Source of the DNA: Gammaproteobacteria bacterium
Lineage (GTDB): Bacteria > Pseudomonadota > Gammaproteobacteria > HTCC5015
Reading direction: 5' to 3'
DNA: 64,000 bases
Assembly: GCA_016928055.1 (NCBI GenBank)
Contig: JAFGLM010000023.1
Coordinates: 1 to 64,000 of the forward strand
Under the pieces are notes generated by a model. The model was given only the letters and a program-made list of their open reading frames with translations, did no database searches and was not told the DNA's origin. Of this stretch, positions 8,978-17,445 are shown one piece after another (position 1 is the first letter of the stretch; every line of letters begins with the position of its first letter). The position numbers and the translations under genes are program-made.

Positions 8978-9982
8978 ATGAAGCTTAATTCAAAATACAT
9001 GGGGCTCGAGCTAAAGAACCCTATTGTGGCATCCGCTTCGCCTTTGTCACGCAATCTGGACAATATCAAAAGTCTGGAAGATGCCGGCGCAGCCGCAGTG
9101 GTTTTGTTTTCGCTTTTTGAAGAGCAGTTAATTCATGAAAACGCCGCGATGGATCATCTGTTAAGCTCGGGAGCAAACAGTTTTGCCGAGTCGCTGAGTT
9201 ACTTCCCCGACGTTGAAGATTACGAAGTGGGCCCGGAAAATTATTTAAACCTGATTCGCCAGGCACGTGAAGCAACCGATATACCCATCATTGCCAGCTT
9301 GAATGGCGCCAGCAACAAAGGCTGGATCGAATTCTCGAAAAAAATGGAACAAGCCGGTGCTTCAGCAATTGAATTAAATACCTACCGCATTCCGGTTGAT
9401 TTAAATATTCCCGGCAATGAGGTGGAAAAAAATTATATCAATGTCATCAAAGCGGTGAAATCTTCCGTTTCGATTCCGGTCGCTGTCAAGCTTAGTCCAT
9501 TCTTCAGCTCGATGGGCCATGTAAGCAAGCAGATAGATGCTGCGGGCGCCGATGCATTGGTATTGTTTAACCGTTTTTATCAACCCGATGTCGATCTGGA
9601 AAAACTGGAAATACATCCCAGCCTGGAACTGAGTCAGGCGAACGAAATACGATTGCCGTTGCTGTGGATTGCCGTGTTGCACGGCAATATTAAAGCATCA
9701 TTAGCTGCCAGCCGCGGCGTCGAAAACGCTACCGAAGTCATTAAATACATAATGGCCGGTGCCGATGTGGTCATGACGACCTCTGCTCTGCTGAAAAAAG
9801 GAATCAGCCATTTAAGTGTAATACTGAAAGACCTGCAGAAATGGATGGAAGATAAAGATTACGAATCTGTCGAACAAATGCGCGGCTGCATGAGCCAGAA
9901 GAACGTGGCTGACCCGACGGCATTTGAGCGAGCCAACTATATTAAAGTGTTGGAAAGCTACGAAAATCCCTATTTACCCTAA
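8978..9982 (+). CDS. Dihydroorotate-dehydrogenase-like flavoprotein, substrate unknown
   Basis: A 334-residue FMN-type TIM barrel related to PyrD. The start ATG is preceded by AAAGGT. The N-terminus (LNSKYMGLELKNPIVASASPLS) and the phosphate-binding end (IMAGADVVMTTSALLKKG) follow the class 1 PyrD pattern. The residues that bind orotate and carry the catalytic base in true enzymes (N-x-S-C-P-N) are replaced by NTYRIP, so pyrimidine synthesis is unlikely. The gene lies between nifJ and ppdK, 26 bp after nifJ, and is probably co-transcribed with it. This subfamily is usually annotated only as DHODH-like; a redox role with the ferredoxin system is my inference. Confidence 0.8.
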   Translation: MKLNSKYMGLELKNPIVASASPLSRNLDNIKSLEDAGAAAVVLFSLFEEQLIHENAAMDHLLSSGANSFAESLSYFPDVEDYEVGPENYLNLIRQAREATDIPIIASLNGASNKGWIEFSKKMEQAGASAIELNTYRIPVDLNIPGNEVEKNYINVIKAVKSSVSIPVAVKLSPFFSSMGHVSKQIDAAGADALVLFNRFYQPDVDLEKLEIHPSLELSQANEIRLPLLWIAVLHGNIKASLAASRGVENATEVIKYIMAGADVVMTTSALLKKGISHLSVILKDLQKWMEDKDYESVEQMRGCMSQKNVADPTAFERANYIKVLESYENPYLP

Positions 9983-10041
9983 TCCGTTTTATTTTTGTTT
10001 AATCGAAAACCGCAAACTGTTGCATCCTAAGGAGGAGCATC

Positions 10042-12774
10042 ATGAGTAATTCCGCAGACGTTAAATACGTCTATCTGTTCAGCGAAGTCAAACAAGCTGA
10101 AGACCTGGTCGGCGGCGACTGGGATAAAGTTAGAGGCCTACTCGGCGGCAAGGGGGCCAACCTCGCCGACATGACCCGTTTAGGTGTTCCTGTACCTCCG
10201 GGCTATACAGTTACTACTGTAGCTTGTAATGCTTACCTTAAGGCTGGCGAAAAGTTTCCTCCCGGAATGTGGGAGCAGGCACTTGAAGCCGTTAAATCAA
10301 TTGAAAAAGATACCGGCAAAGTTTTTGGCGATCCCAAGAATCCATTGCTGGTCTCTTGCCGTTCAGGCGCCAAATTCTCCATGCCCGGCATGATGGATAC
10401 CATCTTAAATATCGGCCTGAATGATGAAGTTGTCGAAGGCATGATTAAATTAACCAACGACGCCCGCTTTGTTTATGACCTCTATCGTCGTCTGGTGCAG
10501 ATGTTTGGCAGCGTCGTAATGGAAGTTCCGGATGAAGTATTCGAAGCCGTTCTGACAGCTGCACGCAAAAAAGCCGGCGTTAAAACCGATGCCGAGCTTA
10601 CTGCTGCAGCGTGGCAGGATGTGACCGCCAAGTTTAAAGAGTTGTTTAAATCGTATACCGGAATTGATTTTCCAACCGATCCAAACGAACAACTGCGGTT
10701 GGCAACAGAAGCAGTATTTAAATCCTGGAACGGCAAACGTGCCATCGATTATCGCAATGCTTCAAAGATCGCACATGATTTAGGTACAGCCGTCAACATC
10801 CAGACCATGGTTTTTGGCAATATGGGTGACAGCTCCTCTACAGGGGTTGCGATGTCTCGTAACGCGGCAACCGGTGAAAACGAACTGGAAGGTGATTATC
10901 TTGAGAATGCACAGGGCGAAGACGTTGTAGCCGGTATTCGGCAAACCGATCCCATCAGTGCGTTAAAGAAACGCGCGCCAAAAATTTACAAGGAATTTGC
11001 TGATATCTCGAGAAAACTGGAACTGCACTACCGCAATATGCAGGATATGGAGTTCACAATCGAGCAGGGCAAACTGTGGCTGCTGCAAACCCGTGATGCC
11101 AAACGTACTGCTGCTGCGGAAGTTAAAATTGCAGCTGACATGGTGGCGGAAGGCCTTATCACCAAGGAAGAAGCCGTAAAACGCGTTAAACCTGATCAGG
11201 TTGATTTCTTCCTGCATCCTCAATTGGATAGCAAAGCCGTAAAAGACGCACAAGAAGTCGCTCGTGGTTTAAATGTATCTCCCGGTGCGGCGGTTGGTGT
11301 TGTTGCACTGGACGCTGATCTGGCCGAGCGTTGGGCAAAAGGTGAAGGCAAACCGGTTATTATGGTTCGCCCCGAAACCAAACCTGATGATGTGCATGGT
11401 ATGTTAGCAGCGCAAGGTATTGTAACTTGTCGTGGTGGTCGTACCAGTCATGCCGCTCTGGTAGCGCGCCAATTCGGTAAGCCCGCCGTTGTTGGTATCG
11501 AAGAACTCGAACTCGATCTTGATGCCCGCGAAATGCGCGTTGGTGATCTGGTCATTAAAGAAGGTGACTGGGTTTCAATCGACGGCACTAACGGTATCGT
11601 TTACCTTGGCAAGCTGGAAACCGTTGTTCCTGACATCAGTAACCCGGACCTCTTAAAAGTTCTGAGTTGGGCTGACGAGTTTCGTACCCTGGAAGTTTGG
11701 GCTAATGCCGATTATCCAGTTGACGCCAAGCGCGCGCGTGAATACGGCGCACAGGGTATCGGCTTATGCCGTACTGAACACATGTTCTTCGAATCAGAAC
11801 GTCTGCCTATTGTTCAGCGCATGATCATGTCAAAAGCACACTCTGATAAAGTGGAAGCGATTAGCGAGTTGCTGCCATTCCAGCGTTCAGATTTTGAAGG
11901 TCTGTTCCGCGCAATGGAAGGTCATCCGGTCGTAATTCGTTTGCTGGATCCACCGTTACACGAGTTCCTGCCAGGCCATAATGATCTGGTCGAAGAATTG
12001 GCCGACCTGAAAATCAAGTTGCAACACGCTCACGATATGAGCGAAATCGACAGCATGTTGGAGCAAATTCGCATCAAGCAGGATTATCTAACCCGCGTTG
12101 AAGCGCTGAAAGAAGAGAACCCGATGTTGGGCACTCGCGGCGTGCGGCTTGGTATCCTGTTGCCTGACCTGATTAAAATGCAGGTTCGTGCGATTTTCGA
12201 AGCAGCCATCGCTTGTTTGAAAGACGGAGTTAAGATCAAACCTAAAGTCATGATCCCGTTGATCAGCCACGTCAATGAACTGCGCACTATGCGTGACATA
12301 CTTGAAGCTGAAGCGAAGAAAGTTATTGAAGAAAACAATAACATCAAGGTTGATTATGAATTTGGCACCATGATCGAAATTCCCCGTGCCGCACTGACCG
12401 CCGATGCAGTAGCCCAGGTTGCACAGTTCTTCTCGTTCGGTACCAATGACCTGACCCAAACCACCTTCGGCATCTCTCGCGATGATGCTGAAAGAGGCTT
12501 CCTGGTTGAGTATCAACAGCAGGGCATTCTGGACGACAACCCATTCGGTTCACTAGATGGCGACGGCGTTGGTAAATTAATGGGTATCGCAGCCGAGCTT
12601 GGTCGCAAAACCAATCCTAAACTGGATCTGGGTATTTGCGGTGAACATGGTGGCGATCCTAAGAGTATCCACATTTGCCACAAGCTTGGTTTGAATTATG
12701 TGTCCTGTTCACCGTTCCGTGTACCCATCGCCAGACTGGCGGCGGCACACGCTGCGATGGCAGACAAGAAATAA
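10042..12774 (+). CDS. ppdK: Pyruvate, phosphate dikinase
   Basis: A 910-residue protein of normal length, preceded by a strong AAGGAGGA ribosome site. It has an N-terminal ATP-grasp nucleotide-binding region (LGGKGANLADMTRLG), a central phosphohistidine domain (CRGGRTSHAALVARQFG) and a C-terminal PEP/pyruvate barrel ending with CGEHGGDP and SPFRVPIARLAAA. It interconverts pyruvate + ATP + Pi with PEP + AMP + PPi. After nifJ and the flavoproteins it can either feed pyruvate into gluconeogenesis or work in a PPi-using glycolysis that supplies pyruvate to PFOR. It lies 59 bp after the DHODH-like gene and is followed by a strong terminator, so it closes this unit. Confidence 0.97.
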   Translation: MSNSADVKYVYLFSEVKQAEDLVGGDWDKVRGLLGGKGANLADMTRLGVPVPPGYTVTTVACNAYLKAGEKFPPGMWEQALEAVKSIEKDTGKVFGDPKNPLLVSCRSGAKFSMPGMMDTILNIGLNDEVVEGMIKLTNDARFVYDLYRRLVQMFGSVVMEVPDEVFEAVLTAARKKAGVKTDAELTAAAWQDVTAKFKELFKSYTGIDFPTDPNEQLRLATEAVFKSWNGKRAIDYRNASKIAHDLGTAVNIQTMVFGNMGDSSSTGVAMSRNAATGENELEGDYLENAQGEDVVAGIRQTDPISALKKRAPKIYKEFADISRKLELHYRNMQDMEFTIEQGKLWLLQTRDAKRTAAAEVKIAADMVAEGLITKEEAVKRVKPDQVDFFLHPQLDSKAVKDAQEVARGLNVSPGAAVGVVALDADLAERWAKGEGKPVIMVRPETKPDDVHGMLAAQGIVTCRGGRTSHAALVARQFGKPAVVGIEELELDLDAREMRVGDLVIKEGDWVSIDGTNGIVYLGKLETVVPDISNPDLLKVLSWADEFRTLEVWANADYPVDAKRAREYGAQGIGLCRTEHMFFESERLPIVQRMIMSKAHSDKVEAISELLPFQRSDFEGLFRAMEGHPVVIRLLDPPLHEFLPGHNDLVEELADLKIKLQHAHDMSEIDSMLEQIRIKQDYLTRVEALKEENPMLGTRGVRLGILLPDLIKMQVRAIFEAAIACLKDGVKIKPKVMIPLISHVNELRTMRDILEAEAKKVIEENNNIKVDYEFGTMIEIPRAALTADAVAQVAQFFSFGTNDLTQTTFGISRDDAERGFLVEYQQQGILDDNPFGSLDGDGVGKLMGIAAELGRKTNPKLDLGICGEHGGDPKSIHICHKLGLNYVSCSPFRVPIARLAAAHAAMADKK

Positions 12775-12802
12775 TCAACAAGCTTTATTAAAGCGTTACT
12801 TA

Positions 12803-12837
12803 AAAGCCCCCTGTTGTAACAGGGGGCTTTTTTATTT
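12803..12837 (+). terminator. Rho-independent terminator after ppdK
   Basis: The 11-bp stem AAAGCCCCCTG / CAGGGGGCTTT (12803-12813 with 12820-12830) is followed by TTTATTT. It sits between convergent ppdK and hypB; the plus-strand U-run is the better one. Confidence 0.85.
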
Positions 12838-12860
12838 AACTCTATTATTTATAGGTTTGA

Positions 12861-13646
12861 TTAAATCGCGCTTTTTTCGGTCAGAGTCTGCATGCGCAAT
12901 AAATAATCACACCAACTATCCATTCCCGCGCCCGTTTTTGCACTGAGTTCAATAACATCTGCTTTTGAATTGACCTGCCGGATGTATTTAATGGCCGCCT
13001 GCCGATCCCAATCCAGATGAGGAACCAGATCTACTTTAGTTATTACAATCACATCGGCATCATGAAATAGAACAGGATACTTGGCCGGTTTATCTTCACC
13101 TTCCGTTACCGATAAAAGTGCAATTTTTTGTTTTTCGCCTAGATCAAAAGCTGCCGGGCAAACCAGGTTGCCAACGTTTTCGATGATCAACAAGTCCTCA
13201 TGCCCACTCACAAATCCACCCAGCTCTTTTTGAATCATAGCGGCATCCAAATGACAGGAACTGTAGGTATTGATTTGTTTGACATGCACACCTTTTGCCT
13301 GGAGGCGTTTGGCGTCATGGTCTGTTTGTTGATCTCCCACAAGAATTGAAATTTTTATCCGATCTTTTAATCTCGTTAATGTCGCCTCTAAAAGAGCCGT
13401 TTTCCCCGCACCCGGAGAACTCATCATATTAAGGGTTATGACCCGATGATCGTCCAACCAGTGCCAATTGTGGTGAGCAATATCATCATTTTTTTGTAAC
13501 ACGTTTTGTTCGATGGTCAGGGTCTTCGAATCGGCTTCAATATGAGCATGATCGTGTCCATGACTATGGTCATGATGGTGTTGATGGTGTTGATGGTGTG
13601 CCAATTTACCTTTTAAAGCATCCTGACAGCCGCAATCTTTACACAT
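12861..13646 (-). CDS. hypB: Hydrogenase nickel incorporation GTPase HypB
   Basis: A 261-residue SIMIBI-class GTPase that delivers nickel to the [NiFe] active site together with HypA. The N-terminus carries the high-affinity metal motif CKDCGC, followed by a histidine-rich stretch (HQHHQHHHDHSHGHDHAH, about residues 19-36) that probably stores nickel. The GTPase domain has Walker A SSPGAGKTALLEATL, the switch segment VGDQQTDHDAKRL, IENVGNLVCP and the base-recognition ITKVDL. Its ATG overlaps the hypA stop by one base, so the two are translationally coupled. The pair faces away from the hox operon. Confidence 0.97.
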   Translation of the reverse strand: MCKDCGCQDALKGKLAHHQHHQHHHDHSHGHDHAHIEADSKTLTIEQNVLQKNDDIAHHNWHWLDDHRVITLNMMSSPGAGKTALLEATLTRLKDRIKISILVGDQQTDHDAKRLQAKGVHVKQINTYSSCHLDAAMIQKELGGFVSGHEDLLIIENVGNLVCPAAFDLGEKQKIALLSVTEGEDKPAKYPVLFHDADVIVITKVDLVPHLDWDRQAAIKYIRQVNSKADVIELSAKTGAGMDSWCDYLLRMQTLTEKSAI

Positions 13647-13987
13647 TAGTCAACCTCGACACTATTCAGGAGAAAGTCTTTTCCTCCTGTGATTTTTACG
13701 TTTTGACATTTGCACAAGCCACAACGAATGTCAAAAATTTCAGATGAAGTTTCCGCACCGCATTCAAGACAGGTAACCGTCAATGGAACTTCATGAACGA
13801 TCAGAATGCATCCTTCCATACGAGTTCCCCTGGCGGCTTCGGGAAAACAAAACTCAAACGGGTCCTTCATGACGCCGCTCATGGCACCGATCGAAACTTC
13901 GATCCGGGTTACTTTTGTTGCTCCTTCGCGGACAACCAATTCTGTCACCTGTTCGACAAGGCTTTGGGCCAAAGAAAACTCATGCAT
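13646..13987 (-). CDS. hypA: Hydrogenase nickel chaperone HypA
   Basis: A 113-residue protein with the N-terminal MHE nickel-binding start (His2), and a zinc site made of CLECGAE and CGLCKC. It binds nickel and docks on HypB and the hydrogenase large subunit. Length is standard. It is the first gene of the minus-strand hypA-hypB pair and diverges from hoxF across a 366-bp control region. Confidence 0.97.
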   Translation of the reverse strand: MHEFSLAQSLVEQVTELVVREGATKVTRIEVSIGAMSGVMKDPFEFCFPEAARGTRMEGCILIVHEVPLTVTCLECGAETSSEIFDIRCGLCKCQNVKITGGKDFLLNSVEVD

Positions 13988-14353
13988 TTCGTAAATTCAG
14001 TCCTATAACCAGTCAGAGATAATCGATGGTAAAAACCGGGAGCAATACAAATATTAAAACCGTCGTCGAATAATAGGCGCCTGAGCACCTGCGACAATAG
14101 GTAGTTTTAGAAGGTCACCCACATGAACGCGACCATTTATTCCGTGCTTCGTGCTGTGGTTTTCCTGTTAAAGTATAGCGTGCTTGCAACCGAATCAGGT
14201 TCGGCTAAGAGTCTAACTGGTAAATTTCAGCTAAACCGGGCTACCTGATTCGAAATTGAGATTCCCTGAAGCCTGGCCCAGAACTGAAGGCTATGACCCT
14301 GTATTAATCCTAGTTATTTACCCCTACTTAATTTAGGCGGACGCTTCCTTATA
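13988..14353. promoter_or_regulatory. Divergent hypA / hoxF control region with a long inverted repeat
   Basis: This 366-bp gap must hold promoters for both operons; I see no confident -35/-10 pair, sigma-54 site or FNR box. A perfect 10-bp inverted repeat (14191-14200 with 14243-14252, CGAATCAGGT / ACCTGATTCG) encloses 42 nt and could fold as an RNA stem in the hox leader. A short open frame (14123-14248) overlaps it. TATAAT at 14350-14355 overlaps the first hoxF ATG and is probably chance. Confidence 0.5.
14123..14248 (+). CDS. Possible 41-residue leader peptide upstream of hoxF
   Basis: An ATG at 14123 lies 8 nt after AGAAGG (14109-14114) and opens a 41-codon frame. The product begins MNATIYSVLRAVVFLLKYSV, so residues 5-20 could be one membrane helix. 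I recognise no family. The inverted repeat arms at 14191 and 14243 fall in its second half, so it may be a leader peptide or a chance frame in a structured leader. Confidence 0.22.
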   Translation: MNATIYSVLRAVVFLLKYSVLATESGSAKSLTGKFQLNRAT

Positions 14354-16183
14354 ATGGTACGCATGAAAAATCAAATACAAAGCATTGCTGAAAAGTACTC
14401 CAACGATCGCACCCGCCTCATGGACATCTTTTGGGATATCCAGGATCTCCACGGGTATATTCCACACAAAGCCCTGCGGGTGTTGGAAGAGTCGTTAGAC
14501 ATTTCCACAGCCGACCTCAGGGAAACGCTTTCCTTTTATCACTTTTTTCATGAATCCCCTTCAGGCAAATTCAATATTTATCTCAATAAGGATGTTGCCA
14601 GCCAGTTGAAAGGGCATGAGGCCATTTACGCGGCATTTGAAACGGAATGCAACTGTAAGTTTGGTAGCGTTTGCATGGATGGGACTTTCGGTCTTTTTGA
14701 AACACCCTGTATCGGCCTCAGCGACCAGGAACCGGCTGCGCTCATTAATCTGGTGCCCTTTACTAATTTAACCCCCCAAAAGGTCAAAGATATCGTGGCC
14801 GCTTTACGGGCGGGCAAAGAACTCGCTGCTCTGGTCGAACAGTACGGTTATGGCGACGGCGCTAACCAGCAAATCAAAACGATGGTTTGCAGCAATATCC
14901 GTCAATTGGGTCCCGTATTTGGTGAAAAAATTTCTACAGGGGAGGGCCTTGCTCAGTCCCTGAAAAGCACCCCGGAACAGGTTATTGAGGAAGTTAAAAC
15001 AGCCGGCCTGCGCGGCCGTGGCGGCGCTGGTTTCGGTACCGGGATGAAATGGTCCTTCTGCCGCGCAGCCAAGGGCAGTACCAAATACGTAGTCTGTAAT
15101 GCAGATGAGGGCGAACCGGGTACTTTTAAGGACCGGATCGTGATGACCGAGTATCCCGAACAGTTGTTTGAAGGCATGGCCATCGCCGGTTACGCCATCG
15201 GCGCACAACAGGGCATCCTGTACCTGCGTGCCGAATATAAATATATGCAGGATTACCTTGAAGGCAAACTCAAAGATTTAAGGGCCAAAAATATCCTGGG
15301 GCAGAACGTACTGGGAAAATCCGGTTTTAACTTTGATATTCGGATTCAGTTCGGCGCCGGTGCTTATGTCTGCGGTGAAGAATCTGCATTAATCGAGTCT
15401 ATGGAAGGCAAACGCGGTACGCCACGTGTAAAACCGCCGTTTCCGGTTGAAGTCGGTTACCTGGGTTGCCCAACCGTAATCAATAACGTCGAAACATTGG
15501 CCGCGCTGCCGTATATCCTGAAAAATGGTGGCAGCTGGTACAAAGGCTTCGGTACAGAAAAAACTCCCGGTACCAAGTTACTGAGTGTCTCCGGTGATTG
15601 CGAAAAACCCGGTGTCTACGAAATCGAATTCGGCATGACGGTCAGGGAGTTCCTGGCCATGGTCGGCGCAAAAGACGCCTACGCGGTGCAGGTTTCCGGC
15701 CCCTCCGGTGAATGCATCAATGCTCAGCAGTCGCTGGACAGGAAACTGTGCCACGAAGACTTGTCTGCCGGTGGGTCGATGATTATCTTCAACAAAGATC
15801 GCGATCTTCTGAAATATATGCGCTACTTCATGACATTCTTTGTCGAGGAATCATGCGGTATTTGTGTCCCCTGCCGGGCAGGAAATATCGTTATGCGCAA
15901 TAACCTGGACAAAATCCGCGCCGGTCACGCCAACCAGGAAGACCTGGATAATATCTTCGCCTGGGGTCAGATCGTGGCCGATACCAGTCGCTGCGGCCTG
16001 GGCGCCACTTCCCGCAATCCCATTGTCTCCAGCTTCAAGAACTTCCCGGATCTCTATAAGAAATTACTGGATGAAAAAACCAATCCACTGTATGACGCGT
16101 CATTCAATCTGGAAGCAAGTGTCGAAGACTTTGATCGCGCCTTGAAAGAACAAAATCAAATTGGAAGGAATGTCCATGCCTAA
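14354..16183 (+). CDS. hoxF: NAD-reducing hydrogenase diaphorase subunit HoxF (NuoE-NuoF fusion)
   Basis: A 609-residue protein closely following the Ralstonia eutropha HoxF plan. Residues 1-160 are a NuoE-like domain (NDRTRLMDIFWDIQDLHG, FYHFFHESPSGK) in which three of the four [2Fe-2S] cysteine positions are changed; only the Cys in TPCIGLS remains. Residues 170-600 are the NuoF part: NADH and FMN sites (RGRGGAGFGTGMKW, NADEGEPGTFKDR, GAGAYVCGEESALIES) and the [4Fe-4S] motif ESCGICVPCRAGN with the distal Cys in SRCGLG. It exchanges electrons between NADH and the Fe-S chain. A second ATG at 14363 is an alternative start. It overlaps hoxU by 8 bp. Confidence 0.97.
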   Translation: MVRMKNQIQSIAEKYSNDRTRLMDIFWDIQDLHGYIPHKALRVLEESLDISTADLRETLSFYHFFHESPSGKFNIYLNKDVASQLKGHEAIYAAFETECNCKFGSVCMDGTFGLFETPCIGLSDQEPAALINLVPFTNLTPQKVKDIVAALRAGKELAALVEQYGYGDGANQQIKTMVCSNIRQLGPVFGEKISTGEGLAQSLKSTPEQVIEEVKTAGLRGRGGAGFGTGMKWSFCRAAKGSTKYVVCNADEGEPGTFKDRIVMTEYPEQLFEGMAIAGYAIGAQQGILYLRAEYKYMQDYLEGKLKDLRAKNILGQNVLGKSGFNFDIRIQFGAGAYVCGEESALIESMEGKRGTPRVKPPFPVEVGYLGCPTVINNVETLAALPYILKNGGSWYKGFGTEKTPGTKLLSVSGDCEKPGVYEIEFGMTVREFLAMVGAKDAYAVQVSGPSGECINAQQSLDRKLCHEDLSAGGSMIIFNKDRDLLKYMRYFMTFFVEESCGICVPCRAGNIVMRNNLDKIRAGHANQEDLDNIFAWGQIVADTSRCGLGATSRNPIVSSFKNFPDLYKKLLDEKTNPLYDASFNLEASVEDFDRALKEQNQIGRNVHA

Positions 16184-16886
16184 GATTACATTTAAAATCG
16201 ACGGTAAACAGTGCACGGCCGAGGATGGACAAAATCTGGTAGAAGCCGCAGCCGATAATCACGTCTATATACCCACCCTCTGTCACATGAAGGGTGAAAA
16301 ATGCCTTGGCACCTGCAGAGTCTGTATGGTTAAGGTCAATGGCAAGGATATGGCCGGTTGCACTTTGTCAGTCAGTGAAGGTATGGAAGTGACTTTTGAT
16401 ACGCCCGAACTCAACGACAAACGCAAAGCGCTTATCGAAATGCTGTTTGTCGAACGCAATCATTTTTGTCCTTCCTGCGAAAAATCCGGCCGCTGCGATC
16501 TGCAAGCTTTGGCGTATCGCTTTAAAATGCATATACCCCGCTTTCGTTACAGATACCCCTTTTTCGAGGTGTACTCCAAAGTTGATAAATTGATGCTGGA
16601 ACACAACCGTTGCATTTTGTGTCAGCGCTGTGTCGAATTTATCCGCGATCCCGATACCAACCGAAAAATATTTTCCATGCGGAATCGAACTAATAAATCA
16701 ATGATCCAGGTGGACTATCGGCTGGCTAACAAAATGTCCGAAGAACAGATAGATAAGGCCGTGGCGATCTGCCCGGTCGGCGCCATCATAAAGAAAGGCC
16801 AGGGCTTCGATGAAGCTTACGGACAACGCAAATACGATCAACACCCAATAGGATATGAAGTCGATGGCGGAACAAACAGCAAGTAA
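16176..16886 (+). CDS. hoxU: NAD-reducing hydrogenase Fe-S subunit HoxU
   Basis: Start at ATG 16176, set by the GGAAGGA site at 16163-16169; it overlaps hoxF by 8 bp. The 236-residue protein matches the N-terminal part of NuoG: a [2Fe-2S] domain (CHMKGEKCLGTCRVC), the HFCPSCEKSGRCDLQ His/Cys cluster motif, and a [4Fe-4S] segment with CILCQRCVEFIRD and AICPVG. It conducts electrons between the HoxF flavin module and the HoxYH hydrogenase module in the soluble cytoplasmic complex. Confidence 0.96.
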   Translation: MPKITFKIDGKQCTAEDGQNLVEAAADNHVYIPTLCHMKGEKCLGTCRVCMVKVNGKDMAGCTLSVSEGMEVTFDTPELNDKRKALIEMLFVERNHFCPSCEKSGRCDLQALAYRFKMHIPRFRYRYPFFEVYSKVDKLMLEHNRCILCQRCVEFIRDPDTNRKIFSMRNRTNKSMIQVDYRLANKMSEEQIDKAVAICPVGAIIKKGQGFDEAYGQRKYDQHPIGYEVDGGTNSK

Positions 16887-17427
16887 CAAACCGGTAGTTG
16901 CCACCATTTCCCTGGCGGGTTGTTTCGGTTGTCATATGTCATTGCTGGACATTGATGATCGCATCGTTCAGTTTATTGATTTATTCGAACTGAATAAATC
17001 GCCGGTTAACGATATTAAAAAGTTTACCAAGCGCGCTCATGTTGGCCTGGTCGAAGGTGGCTGCTGCAACGATGAAAATGTGAAAGTATTACGCTACTTT
17101 CGCGAAAACTGTGATGTGCTGGTCTCTGTAGGCGCCTGCGCCGGTAACGGTGGTTTGCCCGCGCTGAGAAACAAGATGCCTCTGCAGGAGTGCCTGGTAG
17201 AAGCCTACCTTGATGCCCCCACTGCTGAACTGGGCAAAGCAATTATTCCTTACGATGAAGAATTGCCGAAGCTTCTTGATCGGGTTTATCCCTGCCATGA
17301 GGTCGTTAAGATCGACTATTACATGCCCGGCTGCCCTCCCTCAGCCGAAGTGTTCTGGGATACGCTTACCTCTGTGATTAAGGGACAAGGCTTTGACCTG
17401 CCTGTCGAACTCATTAAATACGACTAG
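16864..17427 (+). CDS. hoxY: [NiFe]-hydrogenase small subunit HoxY
   Basis: Start at ATG 16864, overlapping hoxU by 23 bp. The 187-residue protein is the short small subunit of group 3 soluble hydrogenases and lacks a Tat signal. It carries the ligands of the proximal [4Fe-4S] cluster: Cys in LAGCFGCHMS, VEGGCCND, GACAGNGG and MPGCPPSAE. It passes electrons from the NiFe site in HoxH to HoxU. Confidence 0.96.
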   Translation: MAEQTASNKPVVATISLAGCFGCHMSLLDIDDRIVQFIDLFELNKSPVNDIKKFTKRAHVGLVEGGCCNDENVKVLRYFRENCDVLVSVGACAGNGGLPALRNKMPLQECLVEAYLDAPTAELGKAIIPYDEELPKLLDRVYPCHEVVKIDYYMPGCPPSAEVFWDTLTSVIKGQGFDLPVELIKYD

Positions 17428-17445
17428 GATAGAAAGAGAAATACT

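Noticed and set aside
14350-14355. TATAAT as a hoxF -10 box
   Set aside because: It overlaps the first possible hoxF ATG; transcription from it would begin within the gene.
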